A DNA stretch of 64,000 bases from Hydrogenophaga sp. (lineage in GTDB: Bacteria > Pseudomonadota > Gammaproteobacteria > Burkholderiales > Burkholderiaceae_C), in the NCBI GenBank assembly GCA_018993155.1, contig JAGKSX010000068.1, positions 1 through 64,000 of the forward strand. The letters run 5' to 3'. Position numbers and translations under genes: made by a program. Below are positions 49,616 to 59,136 of the stretch, piece after piece; position 1 is the stretch's first letter, and every line of letters starts with the position of its first letter. The notes under the pieces were generated by a model, which saw only the letters and a program-made list of their open reading frames with translations, did no database searches and was not told the DNA's origin.

Positions 49616-50803
49616 ATGACCACCCGCCGAATCGTCCTGACCCGCAGCGCCGCCGTGATCGGCGCCGCATCCACCGGTCTGCTGCTGCCCGAGTTGGCAC
49701 GTGCGCAGTCGGACAAGGTGCGCGTGGGTTTCATGCTGCCGTACACCGGCACCTTCGCCCAACTCGGCGTGGCGATCGAGAATGGTTTCCGCATGGCCCT
49801 CAACGAGCAAGGCGGCAAGCTCGGTGGCCGTGAAGTCGAGTACTTCAAGGTGGACGACGAGTCCAACCCCGCCAAGGGCATCGAGAACGCGACCCGCCTG
49901 GTGCAGCGCGACAAGGTGGACGTGCTCGTGGGCACCGTGCACTCGGGCGTGCAGATGGGCATCCACAAGGTGGCGCGCGACACCGGCGTGCTCAACCTGA
50001 TCCCGAACGCAGGCGTGCACGTGGCCACCCGCGCCCAGTGCGCCCCCAACGTGTTCCGCACCTCGTTCACCAACTCGCAGCCCACGCTGGCGCTGGGCAA
50101 GGCCATGGTGGCCAACGGCCACAAGAAAGCCGTGTGGATCACCTGGAACTACGCGGCCGGCGACGAAGCCTTCGAGGGCTTCGAGCAGAGCTACACCGCG
50201 GCGGGCGGCACCATCATGAAGAAGCTGGGCCTGCCCTTCCCGAACGTGGAATTCCAGGCGCTGCTGACCGAGATCGCCTCGCTCAAGCCCGATGCCGTGG
50301 CTTGCTTCTTCGCCGGTGGCGGTGCCGCCAAGTTCATGACCGACTTCGCCGCGGCCGGGCTGAACAAGAGCATCCAGCTGTACGGCTCGGGCTTCCTGAC
50401 CGAAGGCACGCTGGAGGCCGCAGGCCCCGCAGCCAACGGCGTGCTCACCACCATGCACTACGGCGACTCGCTCAACACGCCGCGCGACAAGCAGTTCCGC
50501 CTGGAGTACGCCAAGGCCTTCCGCCTGCAGCCCGACGTGTATGCCGTGCAGGGCTACGACACTGGCCTGCTGCTGATCAAGGGCGCCAACGCCGTCAATG
50601 GCGACCTCAACAACAAGAAGGCGCTGTACGCCGCCATGGAAGGCGCCACCATCGACAGCCCGCGCGGCAAGTGGACCATGAGCAAGGCCCACAACCCGAT
50701 CCAGGACATCTACATGCGCAAGGTCGAGAACAAGGAAAACAAGGTGATCGGCATCGCGCAGAAAGCCGTGGCCGACCCGGCCACCGGCTGCCGCATGGGC
50801 TGA
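49616..50803 (+). CDS. Branched-chain amino acid-type ABC transporter substrate-binding protein
   Basis: The product is 395 residues. A signal peptide with a twin arginine (MTTRRIVLTRSAAV) ends near LARA-Q. A type I periplasmic binding fold follows with VGFMLPYTGTFAQLG. It delivers the ligand to the LivHMGF-like transporter encoded next. A strong AGGAG ribosome site lies before the ATG. The ligand may be an amino acid, amide or aromatic acid. Confidence 0.92.
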   Translation: MTTRRIVLTRSAAVIGAASTGLLLPELARAQSDKVRVGFMLPYTGTFAQLGVAIENGFRMALNEQGGKLGGREVEYFKVDDESNPAKGIENATRLVQRDKVDVLVGTVHSGVQMGIHKVARDTGVLNLIPNAGVHVATRAQCAPNVFRTSFTNSQPTLALGKAMVANGHKKAVWITWNYAAGDEAFEGFEQSYTAAGGTIMKKLGLPFPNVEFQALLTEIASLKPDAVACFFAGGGAAKFMTDFAAAGLNKSIQLYGSGFLTEGTLEAAGPAANGVLTTMHYGDSLNTPRDKQFRLEYAKAFRLQPDVYAVQGYDTGLLLIKGANAVNGDLNNKKALYAAMEGATIDSPRGKWTMSKAHNPIQDIYMRKVENKENKVIGIAQKAVADPATGCRMG

Positions 50804-50900
50804 TCGCCCCCGCCTCACTCGTGCCTCCACAGACCGGCGCCCACAGGCGCTGGTCTGGTTTTTGCTCGCCCTCCTGGCCTGATCCTCACCGCCCCGCTTC

Positions 50901-51764
50901 ATGGACTTCGCCAACTTCCTGATCCAGTTGCTCAACAGCCTGCAGTACGGCCTGTTGCTGTTCATGCTGGCGGCCGGGCTCACCCTGATCTTCGGCATCA
51001 TGGGCGTGGTCAATCTCGCGCATGGCAGCTTCTACATGCTGGGCGCCTACCTGGCCTGGTTCCTGGTGTCGCAACTCGACAGCCTGGTGCTGGCCATCGT
51101 GCTCGGCACGGTCATCGCCGTGGCGTTGGGCTGGTTGCTGGAGTGGCTGCTGTTCCGCCACTTCTACCACCGCGACCACCTGGACCAGGTGCTGCTGACC
51201 TTCGGCCTGATCTACATCTTCGAGGAAGTGCGCTCCATTCTCTGGGGCGACGATGTGCACTCGGTGCCGGTGCCCGAGCTGCTCAACTGGTCGATCCCGC
51301 TGACCGACAACCTGTCCTACCCGGTCTACCGGCTGGTGATGTCGGGCGTGTGCATCGCGCTCGCCCTCGGCCTGTACCTGCTCATCTCCAGGACCCGCCT
51401 GGGCATGAAGATCCGCGCGGGCGCCTTCAACCGCGAGATGACCGAGTCGCTCGGCATCAACATCCGCCTCATCCATGGCGTGGTGTTCGCGCTGGGCGTG
51501 GCCCTGGCGGCCATCGCCGGCATGATCGCCTCGCCCGTTTCCAGCGTGTACCCCGGCATGGGCAGCTCGGTGCTGATCATGTGCTTCGTGGTGGTCGTCA
51601 TCGGTGGCATCGGCTCGGTGCGCGGGGCCCTCGTGGCCGCGCTGCTGGTGGGCCTGGTGGACACCTTCGGCAAGGTGCTGGTGCCGCAGATCGCCGGCAT
51701 GGCCGTGTACATGCTCATGGCCGCCGTGCTGCTTTACAAGCCTGAAGGGCTGTTCAAACAATGA
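50901..51764 (+). CDS. livH: Branched-chain amino acid-type ABC transporter permease LivH
   Basis: The product is 287 residues, about eight hydrophobic helices, with GLTLIFGIMGVVNLAHGSFYM, the LivH hallmark. It forms the membrane pore with LivM, whose gene overlaps by four bases. The gap from the binding-protein gene is 97 bases with no hairpin of note. Confidence 0.92.
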   Translation: MDFANFLIQLLNSLQYGLLLFMLAAGLTLIFGIMGVVNLAHGSFYMLGAYLAWFLVSQLDSLVLAIVLGTVIAVALGWLLEWLLFRHFYHRDHLDQVLLTFGLIYIFEEVRSILWGDDVHSVPVPELLNWSIPLTDNLSYPVYRLVMSGVCIALALGLYLLISRTRLGMKIRAGAFNREMTESLGINIRLIHGVVFALGVALAAIAGMIASPVSSVYPGMGSSVLIMCFVVVVIGGIGSVRGALVAALLVGLVDTFGKVLVPQIAGMAVYMLMAAVLLYKPEGLFKQ

Positions 51765-52753
51765 GTTCGCCCAAAGCCCAGCTGGAAAAGCTGCCGCGCA
51801 GCATGCAGGTGATCCTGCTGCTGGGCGCCATCGCCCTCGCCGCCTTTCCGCTCATGCCCCTGACGGGTGTCGACTTCTACCTGCAGATGCTCTCGCAGAT
51901 GATGATCCTGGCCATCTTCGCGATGAGCCTCGATCTGCTGCAGGGCGTGACCGGCCTGGTCTCGCTCGGCCACGCCGCCTACTTCGGTCTGGCGGGTTAC
52001 GCCCTGGCGTTCCTCACGCCGGCCGACACGCCCATCAGCCTGTGGTGGGCGCTGCCCGTCTCGGCCCTGGGCGCGGGCCTGGCGGCGCTGATCATCGGCT
52101 TCTTCGTGGTGCGCACGCACGGCATCTATTTCATCATGGTCACCATGGCGTTCGCGCAGATGGTGTTCTTCCTGTTCTTCGACAACAAGGCGCTCGGCGG
52201 CTCCGACGGCCTGTACGTGAACTTCCGGCCCGACGCCTCGCTGTTCGGCTGGACCGGCATCGACCTGGAAAACAAGACCACCTTCTATTACTTCACCCTG
52301 CTGCTGCTGGTGCTGGTCTACGCCTTCCTGCGGCGCCTGCTGTTCTCGCCCTTCGGGCGCGTGCTCGCCGGCATCCGCGTGAACGAGCACCGCATGCGCG
52401 CGGTGGGCTACGGCACCTTCGGCTACAAGCTCGCCGCCTTCACCCTCGCCGGTGCGCTGGCCGGTGTGGCAGGCTTCCTGTGGGCCGCGCAGACCGGCTA
52501 CGTGAACCCCGAACTCATGGGCTTTCACATGAGCGCGCACGCCATCATGATGGTCATCCTCGGCGGCATGGGCAATTTCGCGGGCGCCATCGTGGGGGCC
52601 TTCGCGTTCGAGTACGTCATGCACTTCTTCAAGGACCTCACCAAGCACTGGCAGTTGCTGATGGGCAGCTTCATCGTGCTGATCGTGGTGTTCGCGCCGC
52701 GCGGCTTGCTGGGTCTGGTGGCGCAGTTCTCCCGCAAGCGAGGTGCCCCATGA
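51761..52753 (+). CDS. livM: Branched-chain amino acid-type ABC transporter permease LivM
   Basis: The product is 330 residues with about ten helices and the family blocks GVTGLVSLGHAAYFGLAGYA, GSDGL and GRVLAGIRVNEHRMRAVGY, the cytoplasmic loop that touches the ATPase. Overlaps at both ends (ATGA) show one tightly coupled operon. Confidence 0.92.
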   Translation: MSSPKAQLEKLPRSMQVILLLGAIALAAFPLMPLTGVDFYLQMLSQMMILAIFAMSLDLLQGVTGLVSLGHAAYFGLAGYALAFLTPADTPISLWWALPVSALGAGLAALIIGFFVVRTHGIYFIMVTMAFAQMVFFLFFDNKALGGSDGLYVNFRPDASLFGWTGIDLENKTTFYYFTLLLLVLVYAFLRRLLFSPFGRVLAGIRVNEHRMRAVGYGTFGYKLAAFTLAGALAGVAGFLWAAQTGYVNPELMGFHMSAHAIMMVILGGMGNFAGAIVGAFAFEYVMHFFKDLTKHWQLLMGSFIVLIVVFAPRGLLGLVAQFSRKRGAP

Positions 52754-53514
52754 GCGAGCTCCTGCTCTCGGCGAAAAGCCTCACCAAGCGCTTCGGTGGC
52801 CTGGCCGCCGTCAACGACGTGTCGGTGGACCTGCACCGCGACCGCATCCACGCCGTCATAGGCCCCAACGGCGCGGGCAAGTCCACCTTGACCAACCTGC
52901 TTTCGGGCGACCTGCCTCCCACCTCCGGCCGCATCACGCTCAACGGCACCGAAACGGCCGGCAAGAACCCCGAACGCATCTCGCGCCTGGGCCTGGGCCG
53001 CAGCTACCAGAAGACCAACATCTTCCTGCCCTTCACCGTGTGGGACAACGTGCGCCTGGCCGCCCAGTCGCGTGAACGGCATGGCCCGTGGAACCCGCTG
53101 CGCTGGCTCTCGGCGGCCAGCGCGATGACCGACGTCAACCGCCGCTGCGAACGCGCCATCGAACTCGCCGGCCTCACGGCCCGCGTGGGCGCCATTGCGG
53201 GCACCACCAGCCATGGCGAGCAGCGCCAGCTGGAGATTGCCATGACCCTGGCCACCGAACCCACCGTGCTGCTGCTCGACGAGCCTCTGGCCGGCATGGG
53301 CCACGCCGAGGCCGAGCGCATGGTGGAGCTGCTGCTGAGAATCAAGAAGGACCACGCCATGATGCTCGTGGAGCACGACATGGATGCCGTGTTCACCCTG
53401 GCCGACCGGCTCACCGTCATGGTCAACGGCCAGGTGATCGCCAGTGGCACGCCGGCCGAAGTCCGCGCCGACGCGGGCGTGCAGGCGGCCTACCTCGGCG
53501 AGGAGCACGAATGA
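52750..53514 (+). CDS. livG: Branched-chain amino acid-type ABC transporter ATP-binding protein LivG
   Basis: The product is 254 residues with Walker A GPNGAGKST, the LGLGRSYQKTNIF Q-loop and Walker B VLLLDEPLAGMG. The ABC signature reads TSHGEQRQLEIA in place of LSGGQ, usual for LivG. ATG 52750 overlaps livM. Confidence 0.92.
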   Translation: MSELLLSAKSLTKRFGGLAAVNDVSVDLHRDRIHAVIGPNGAGKSTLTNLLSGDLPPTSGRITLNGTETAGKNPERISRLGLGRSYQKTNIFLPFTVWDNVRLAAQSRERHGPWNPLRWLSAASAMTDVNRRCERAIELAGLTARVGAIAGTTSHGEQRQLEIAMTLATEPTVLLLDEPLAGMGHAEAERMVELLLRIKKDHAMMLVEHDMDAVFTLADRLTVMVNGQVIASGTPAEVRADAGVQAAYLGEEHE

Positions 53515-54221
53515 GCGCGCTGATCCAGGCCAGGGGCCTGCACACCCACTACGGCGCGAGCCACATCCTGCGCGGCGTGGACTTCACCGTCGACAAAGGC
53601 CAGACCATCGGACTGATGGGCCGCAACGGCATGGGCAAGACAACCCTGCTCAAGTCGATCATGGGCATCGTCAAGCCCAGCGGTGGCAAGGTGCATGTGA
53701 AGGGCCAGGACATGACCGGCGCCCCCACCTTCGAGATCGCCCGCCTGGGCATCGCCTATGTGCCCGAAGGCCGTGGCATCTTCGGCAACCTGAGCGTGCG
53801 CGAGAACCTGGTGATGTCGGCCCGGGCCGGCACACAGGGCCAGCGCGAATGGACCTACGACCGCGTGCTGCAGACCTTCCCCCGCCTGGCCGAACGCCTT
53901 AACCACGGTGGACAGCAGCTCAGCGGCGGCGAGCAGCAGATGCTCACCATCGGCCGCGCGCTCATGACCAACCCCGATCTGCTCATCCTCGACGAGGCCA
54001 CCGAGGGCCTGGCGCCCCTGATCGCGCGCGAAATCTGGCGCATCTGCGGCCTGATCCGGGAGAGCGGCATCAGCAGCGTGATCGTGGACAAGAACTGGAA
54101 GCACGTCACCCAGATCACCGACCGCAACGTGATCCTCGTCAAAGGAGAGGTGGTCTTCGAAGGCAGCTCGGAACAGCTGCACGCGCAGCCGGAGTTGCTG
54201 GAACAGTACCTGGGCGTCTGA
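53511..54221 (+). CDS. livF: Branched-chain amino acid-type ABC transporter ATP-binding protein LivF
   Basis: The product is 236 residues with Walker A GRNGMGKTT, the YVPEGRGIF Q-loop, signature LSGGEQQML and Walker B LLILDEATEGLAP. It pairs with LivG. The start overlaps livG by four bases. The transporter set ends here. Confidence 0.92.
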   Translation: MSALIQARGLHTHYGASHILRGVDFTVDKGQTIGLMGRNGMGKTTLLKSIMGIVKPSGGKVHVKGQDMTGAPTFEIARLGIAYVPEGRGIFGNLSVRENLVMSARAGTQGQREWTYDRVLQTFPRLAERLNHGGQQLSGGEQQMLTIGRALMTNPDLLILDEATEGLAPLIAREIWRICGLIRESGISSVIVDKNWKHVTQITDRNVILVKGEVVFEGSSEQLHAQPELLEQYLGV

Positions 54222-54241
54222 GCCGCGGCAACGACCCGGCC

Positions 54242-54535
54242 CTATTCATCGCGGGGGCTCGTCGCGCGCCGGTAGACATAACGGCCCTGCTGGCAGGGAT
54301 CGCAGAAGGCCCATCGGCTGGCCTGCCATTTGAGCGCGGCCTGGCTCAGCACAAAGGCCGCCATCGCACCGACCCACCAGGGCCACAGAGGAACGCCGGC
54401 CAGGGACAGCCCAACGGCAACGGCGGCCAGGGCCGCAGCGAATGCCAGGAACTGCCGGCACCGCCGCAACTCCTCCCGTCTTGTGGGCGTGAAAGAAACA
54501 GGCCGCTGGCAGCGGCTGCACGACAACCGCTTCAT
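54242..54535 (-). CDS. Small membrane protein with paired CxxC motifs
   Basis: I do not recognise this family. The product is 97 residues. A CSRC near 6-9 at the N-terminus and CDPC near 78-81 at the C-terminus flank two hydrophobic helices (about 28-47 and 49-66), so the four cysteines could form one metal site on the same membrane face. The ATG overlaps the stop of the next gene as ATGA, and it is convergent with livF. Third-position G/C is high, supporting coding. Confidence 0.65.
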   Translation of the reverse strand: MKRLSCSRCQRPVSFTPTRREELRRCRQFLAFAAALAAVAVGLSLAGVPLWPWWVGAMAAFVLSQAALKWQASRWAFCDPCQQGRYVYRRATSPRDE

Positions 54536-54891
54536 GTGGGTCCGTTGGACGCCACGTCGGCGGCAGCGACCTGGTGTTCGACCCAGGGGTCCGAGGGAGC
54601 GTCCCGATGCCAGCAGCGCCAGCCATGGGTATAGGCGTGCTGGAGGTAGGGTCCTCGCAGCAGCCGAGGGACGTCTTCCCTCGCCTGCTCGCAGCCCAGG
54701 AGGTGGACGGCGCCGGCCCAGTTTTCAACCACCTGCGATGGTCGCCTGGCCAACTCGGCGTCGGCCAGGCTGGCCGCCTGCTCCACCGAGCCGGCGCGAA
54801 CGAGAAAACAGGTGTCGGGGCCGTTGGGACCGCCGGTGAAGACGTCGTCCGAGTCGTTGCCCCAGCGGATGACTTCGTAGAGGTTCATCAT
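54532..54891 (-). CDS. Hypothetical small cytosolic protein
   Basis: This gene is not recognised. The product is 119 residues, acidic-neutral, soluble, with Trp-rich patches (ENWAGAVHLLGCEQ, THGWRCWHRD). The start is ATG 54891 or the adjacent ATG 54888 (MMNLYEVIRW). Its coupling to the small CxxC membrane protein and its position 19 bases after the LysE-type gene suggest one transcript. Confidence 0.6.
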   Translation of the reverse strand: MMNLYEVIRWGNDSDDVFTGGPNGPDTCFLVRAGSVEQAASLADAELARRPSQVVENWAGAVHLLGCEQAREDVPRLLRGPYLQHAYTHGWRCWHRDAPSDPWVEHQVAAADVASNGPT

Positions 54892-54910
54892 GCAGCGCGT
54901 CGGTCCTTCA

Positions 54911-55555
54911 TCAACGCGAAGGCCGCGACCCCATCGCCGTGAGCACGCCCAGGCCGATGAAGGACGTGCCGGCGATCCGGTTGCCCCAGACACCATGCCG
55001 TGCCGCGCGGCCCAGGCGCGGTGCGACCAGGCTGGCGGTGAGCACGTAGAGGATGTCGGTGCAGCACGCGATGGCCACGAACACGCCGCCGAGCGCCAGG
55101 GTCTGCAGCAAGGGGCTGGCGCCGTGCGCGTCCATGAACTGCGGCAGGAAAGCAGCGAAGAACAGGGTGGTTTTCGGGTTCAGCAGCGCCACCAGGAAGC
55201 CATCGCGGAAGACGCGCCGCAGGGGTTGCGACGGCACCTTGGGCGTGGCGCCGTCGGCCACCGGTGGCGGCGCCGTCCACATGCGCACGCCCAGGTACAC
55301 GAGGTAGGCCGCGCCGGCCCACTTCACCACCGTGAAGGCCACCGACGACACGGCGAACAGGGCGGCCAGCCCGAGCGCGGCGCCCAGGGCGTTGGCGAGG
55401 TTGCCGAGGGCCACGCCCAGCACGGACGAAAGACCGCAGGCGCGCCCTTGCGCCAGGGTGCGGGCCACGATGTAGACGACGGCGGGACCGGGGGTCAGGG
55501 CCAGCACCAGGCTGGCGCCCACGAAAGCCAGAAGCAAAGGCGTGTCGGGAAGCAT
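54911..55555 (-). CDS. LysE/RhtB family amino-acid exporter
   Basis: The product is 214 residues with about six helices. The family signature TPGPAVVYIVARTLAQGRACG, ALGLAALF and LLNPKTTLFFAAFLPQF are all present. It exports amino acids or related compounds, substrate unknown. A GGAG ribosome site precedes the ATG. Confidence 0.9.
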   Translation of the reverse strand: MLPDTPLLLAFVGASLVLALTPGPAVVYIVARTLAQGRACGLSSVLGVALGNLANALGAALGLAALFAVSSVAFTVVKWAGAAYLVYLGVRMWTAPPPVADGATPKVPSQPLRRVFRDGFLVALLNPKTTLFFAAFLPQFMDAHGASPLLQTLALGGVFVAIACCTDILYVLTASLVAPRLGRAARHGVWGNRIAGTSFIGLGVLTAMGSRPSR

Positions 55556-55675
55556 GGGAACTCCAGGAATCGGGATCGCCAGTATCGCCGCAGCCCGGAA
55601 AAAACTCGAGGATGTCGATGAACACGAGCCCGATCGCGGCCAGGCGCGCGCGTGCAGCGGCGGGGTGAGGGCCGG

Positions 55676-56548
55676 TCAGGGCAAGGCGAGCAGGTCCACA
55701 TGGCCCACGCGCAGGCTGCCCGAGGTGGCCTTCGCGTGCCGCCGTTGCCGCCACGCTTCCAGCGCGGCGATGGACGCGGGCTCCTGCTCGCACGCGGCGT
55801 GGGCGATGCCGTCGACCAGCGCGCGGTGCAGCGCGCCGGCCTGTGCGCTTTCCAGGCTGTGGATGCGCCAGTCGCTGGCCGCGCTGAACACGCGGTAGCC
55901 GCTGCCCTGCAGCGCGCGGCGCAAGGCCGGCACGGCGGCGGCACCGAGCGCGGGGCCAAAGCCCTTGTCGCGCCGCTGGTGCCGGGCGAAGAGCCGGCCC
56001 ACGGTCGAGTCCAGCGGGTCGCCCGGCTCCCAGTCGTGGCGGCCGTCCACGCTGAGCGTGAAGAGCATGGCCGCGCGCGCGCCCACGGCGTGAGACACCA
56101 GCCGTTGCAGCCAGTCGGCGCTCACGAGATCCAGCAAGGCCGACGCGGTGACGAGGTGGGCTGCGTGCCAGGGCAGCGTGTCCAGATGCCGCGCGAGGTC
56201 CAGTTGCCGGCAGACGATGGACGCCTCGAAACCCGGGCCGCTGGCGCCGGGTGGCCAGCCGCGCAGCAACGCGGCGTCGTGGTCCACCACCAGCCATTGC
56301 TGCGCTCCGCCCAGGCGAGGCGCGAGCCAGCGCTGGTTCGCGCCGGTGCCGCAGCCCAGGTCGATCACGCGCCAGGGTGTGCCCGCGGGTGGGGCCATGG
56401 CATGGAACCGCGCGGCCAGTTGCAGGTGCCTGGCGGCCTCGTCGCGCGCCGCCGTGTCGAAGGGTTCGCGCTGTTGCAGCCAGTCGGCGCTGAAGTGGGC
56501 GCCGCGGGCTGCGGAGCTTGCTTGGGAACGGCCCTGCGCGGCGCTCAT
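55676..56548 (-). CDS. Class I SAM-dependent methyltransferase
   Basis: The product is 290 residues. A Rossmann methyltransferase core has the SAM loop VIDLGCGTGANQRWL (about 61-75) and VVDHDAALL. The acceptor is unknown. The ATG overlaps the glycosyltransferase stop by four bases, so it is the last gene of the MDR-PTPS-glycosyltransferase-methyltransferase operon. The 120 bases before the LysE-type gene show no gene. Confidence 0.85.
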   Translation of the reverse strand: MSAAQGRSQASSAARGAHFSADWLQQREPFDTAARDEAARHLQLAARFHAMAPPAGTPWRVIDLGCGTGANQRWLAPRLGGAQQWLVVDHDAALLRGWPPGASGPGFEASIVCRQLDLARHLDTLPWHAAHLVTASALLDLVSADWLQRLVSHAVGARAAMLFTLSVDGRHDWEPGDPLDSTVGRLFARHQRRDKGFGPALGAAAVPALRRALQGSGYRVFSAASDWRIHSLESAQAGALHRALVDGIAHAACEQEPASIAALEAWRQRRHAKATSGSLRVGHVDLLALP

Positions 56549-57600
56549 GCCATGGCCTCCAGCACGGCCGCGTAGCGCGCTGCCTGCTGCGGCCAGGTGG
56601 ACAGCGCGGCGGCGGCTTCGCGCGCGCCAGCGCCCAGGCGCTCGCGCAGCCCGGCATCGGCCAGCACGCGCTCCAGCGCGGCCCGCAGGGCTGGCCCGTC
56701 ACCCGCAGGCGCCTGCAGGCCTGCGCCGGGCGGCAGCGTGTGGGCCAGCGCCCCGCCGTCGGTGGTGACCACCGGCAGGCCGTGGGCGATGGCCTCGGCG
56801 ATCACCATGCCGTAGCCCTCGTAGAGCGAGGGCAGAACGAAGACATCGGCCGCCAGGTAGTGCGCGCGCAGCGCTGGGCCCGGCAGCTCGCCGTGCCAGA
56901 CGACGCGCTCGCCCAGCGGCGCGGCCAGGGCCTGCAGGCGCGCGGCGGTGCCGGGGTCGCGCTCGGCGCTGCCCACCAGGTGCAGCACCCATGGCAGTGG
57001 CGTGAGGCTGGCCAGCGCTTTCAGCAGCAGGGCATGGCCCTTGCGCGGCGTGAGCGTGGCCACGCAAAGCAGTTGCACCGGGCCGTCGCGCCGGGGGTTG
57101 GGCGGCGGTGGGAGCGACGGGTCGGTGCCCGGCTCCACCACGGCGATGCGCTCGGGCGGGACGCCCAGGGCGGCCACGTCGTCGAGCGTGCGGCGGCTGG
57201 GCACCACCACCTGCCGCACCAGTTGCAGGGCTTGCGCCTCGGCCGTGCGCAGGTGTGCGCTGTCCGCCGCGCTCAGGCCTGTTTCCAGGTGCAGGGGGTG
57301 GTGCACATGGGCAACCCAGCGCAAGCGCTGGGCATGCGGCCGGACCACGCGCGCCAGGGCGCCGAAGGCCAGGCCGTCGGCGATCACCAGCGCGCCATCG
57401 GGCAGGGCCGCGATGCGGGCCCGGGCGGCCGAGAGGTCGCTGTCGTCGGGCCAGGGCCAGGCGCCTTCCAGCACCTCGGGCAGCACCGTCCAGCCGTGCT
57501 CGCGCAGGGCGAGCGAGAGCCGGCGGTCGTAGGTGTAGCCGCCCGTGGGGATGTGCCAGTCGCCCGGCAGCAGGAAGTGGCAGACGCGCTGGCCGGGCAT
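56545..57600 (-). CDS. GT4-family glycosyltransferase
   Basis: The product is 351 residues, GT-B fold. The acceptor-side N-terminus has TGGYTYDRRL. The donor-side VATLTPRKGHALLL and the E-x7-E motif in LYEGYGMVIAEA are intact, so a retaining transferase using a nucleotide sugar is likely. No membrane helix is visible. It starts three bases after the PTPS-like stop. The acceptor could be the small molecule built by its neighbours. Confidence 0.88.
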   Translation of the reverse strand: MPGQRVCHFLLPGDWHIPTGGYTYDRRLSLALREHGWTVLPEVLEGAWPWPDDSDLSAARARIAALPDGALVIADGLAFGALARVVRPHAQRLRWVAHVHHPLHLETGLSAADSAHLRTAEAQALQLVRQVVVPSRRTLDDVAALGVPPERIAVVEPGTDPSLPPPPNPRRDGPVQLLCVATLTPRKGHALLLKALASLTPLPWVLHLVGSAERDPGTAARLQALAAPLGERVVWHGELPGPALRAHYLAADVFVLPSLYEGYGMVIAEAIAHGLPVVTTDGGALAHTLPPGAGLQAPAGDGPALRAALERVLADAGLRERLGAGAREAAAALSTWPQQAARYAAVLEAMA

Positions 57601-57603
57601 GGC

Positions 57604-58026
57604 TCAGACCGGCAGCGGGCCTTCGTACGAGGCCCAGGCCACGTGCGATTCGTGCAGGGTCACCTTCATCTGCCGCAGGCCGGCCGACTGCGCGGTGGGC
57701 AGCGCCTGCGCACCAAGCGCGCCGGCCGCGATGCGCACGGCGATGTGGTCGAAGATCACGCGCGCCAGGAACTCGGTCGTGGTGTTGCGGCCCTTGAACT
57801 CGGGCATCTCATCCAGGTTCTGGAAGTTGAGCACGGCCAGTGTCTCGCGCAGCACCTGCGTAGCCAGGCCGATGTCGACCACGATGCCGTCGGCATCCAG
57901 CGCCTCGCGGCGCAGTTCGAGGTCCACCACGTAGGTGGCGCCGTGCATGCGCTGGGCCGGCCCGAACACCGCGCCCTGGAAGCTGTGGGCGATCATGAAA
58001 TGGTCTCTGACGTTGACGGCGTACAT
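57604..58026 (-). CDS. 6-pyruvoyl-tetrahydropterin synthase-fold protein lacking canonical catalytic residues
   Basis: The product is 140 residues, the length of PTPS/QueD. It aligns by FMIAHSF (first zinc His), RMHGATY (HGHxY position), [13 protein letters not shown] (PTxENLA) and [12 protein letters not shown] (conserved Glu). Key departures: the catalytic Cys before HGH is absent (GPAQRMHG), the third zinc His is Ala (HGA), and the Asp-His pair of LDHxxLN is Asn-Phe (LNFQNLDE). It may bind a pterin without QueD chemistry or do a new reaction. The ATG at 58026 has an AAAGGA site. Longer frames are shadows. Confidence 0.8.
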   Translation of the reverse strand: MYAVNVRDHFMIAHSFQGAVFGPAQRMHGATYVVDLELRREALDADGIVVDIGLATQVLRETLAVLNFQNLDEMPEFKGRNTTTEFLARVIFDHIAVRIAAGALGAQALPTAQSAGLRQMKVTLHESHVAWASYEGPLPV

Positions 58027-58057
58027 CGGTCGGGGGTCCTTTGAAAGGCGGGAAGGA

Positions 58058-59062
58058 TCACGCAGGGTAGTCGATGCGCTGGCACAGGGTGTCGGGCGCA
58101 CCGGCGCCGGCCAGCCGCGCGAGCACCTGCGGCAGCTCGGCGAAGGGTGCGCTGTGGGTGACCAGCGCGTCCAGCGCCGGCTCGGTGAGCAGCGAGAGCG
58201 CGAGTTCCAGGCGCTGGCGGTGGCTCCAGCGGTCGCGCTGGCGCTTGGCCACATGGCCTACCTGCGAGCTCTTGAGCGTGAGCCGCTGCGAATGGAAGGC
58301 CTCGCCCAGCGGCACGCTGACCGGGCGACTGCCGTACCAGCTGAGTTCGAGCACCGTGGCCTCGAAGGCCGCAAGCCGCAGCGCGGTGGCCAGCCCGGCC
58401 GACTGGCCGCTGGTGTGGATGACCAGATCGGCCTGGGCTTGCGCCGCTTCGGGCAGGGCAAAACCGGCACCGAGCGTGGCCGCGATGCCCGCGCGCGCGG
58501 GGTTCGTGTCCACCACCTGCACGCGGCCTTGGGGCAGGCGCGCCGCGAGCCAGGCCACCAGCAGGCCGAGCGTGCCCCCGCCCACCACGGCGATGTGCTC
58601 GCCTGGGTTGGGCTGGCCGTCCCACAGGGCGTTGATGGCGGTTTCCAGGTTCGCGGCCAGCACGGCGCGCGCGGCGGGCACCCCGGCGGGCAGCGGCACC
58701 AGCACGGACGCGGGCACCTGGAACACCGTCTGGTGCGGATAGAGGCAGAACACCTCGCGCCCGAGCAGCTCGGGCGGCCCGGCTTCGACCACACCCACGT
58801 TCACGTAACCGTATTTCACCGGGCCGGGGAAATCGCCCGCCTGGAACGGCGCGCGCATGCGCTGCGCCTCGCTGGCGGGCACCTCGCCCCGGAACACCAG
58901 GCCCTCGGTGCCCCGGCTCACGCCGGTGTGCAGGGTGCGCACGCGGGCGAAGCCTTCGGGAAGCGGTGGCAGGGTTTCGTCGCGGATCTCGGCGAGGCCG
59001 GGGCTGACCACCCAGCAAGCCTGGGCGGAAACGGCGGCGGACGGATCGGAGGCGATGGGCAT
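58058..59062 (-). CDS. MDR-superfamily dehydrogenase without catalytic zinc site
   Basis: The product is 334 residues. A GroES-like N-domain and a Rossmann domain ([19 protein letters not shown], about 162-180) are clear. The usual catalytic Cys is replaced in TGVSRGTEG, a form seen in zinc-less MDR proteins, including some chlorophyllide-type dehydrogenases. No structural zinc cysteine cluster is visible. It is probably an NAD(P)-linked reductase of an unknown small molecule. It is the first gene of the minus-strand operon, 31 bases before the PTPS-fold gene. Confidence 0.8.
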   Translation of the reverse strand: MPIASDPSAAVSAQACWVVSPGLAEIRDETLPPLPEGFARVRTLHTGVSRGTEGLVFRGEVPASEAQRMRAPFQAGDFPGPVKYGYVNVGVVEAGPPELLGREVFCLYPHQTVFQVPASVLVPLPAGVPAARAVLAANLETAINALWDGQPNPGEHIAVVGGGTLGLLVAWLAARLPQGRVQVVDTNPARAGIAATLGAGFALPEAAQAQADLVIHTSGQSAGLATALRLAAFEATVLELSWYGSRPVSVPLGEAFHSQRLTLKSSQVGHVAKRQRDRWSHRQRLELALSLLTEPALDALVTHSAPFAELPQVLARLAGAGAPDTLCQRIDYPA

Positions 59063-59075
59063 GGACGAAGGGGGG

Positions 59076-59124
59076 GTGGTGTCGGCGGGGTGGGCGTAGT
59101 TTGACCCATCATCGCCGACACCAC
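59076..59124. promoter_or_regulatory. 12-bp inverted repeat, candidate operator between divergent operons
   Basis: GTGGTGTCGGCG (59076-59087) is repeated in perfect inverted form at 59113-59124, separated by 25 bases. It lies just upstream of the MDR gene start, where repressor or activator binding would be expected. No clear -10 or -35 pair is visible for either operon. Confidence 0.5.
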
Positions 59125-59136
59125 TGCCTGCCCCTG

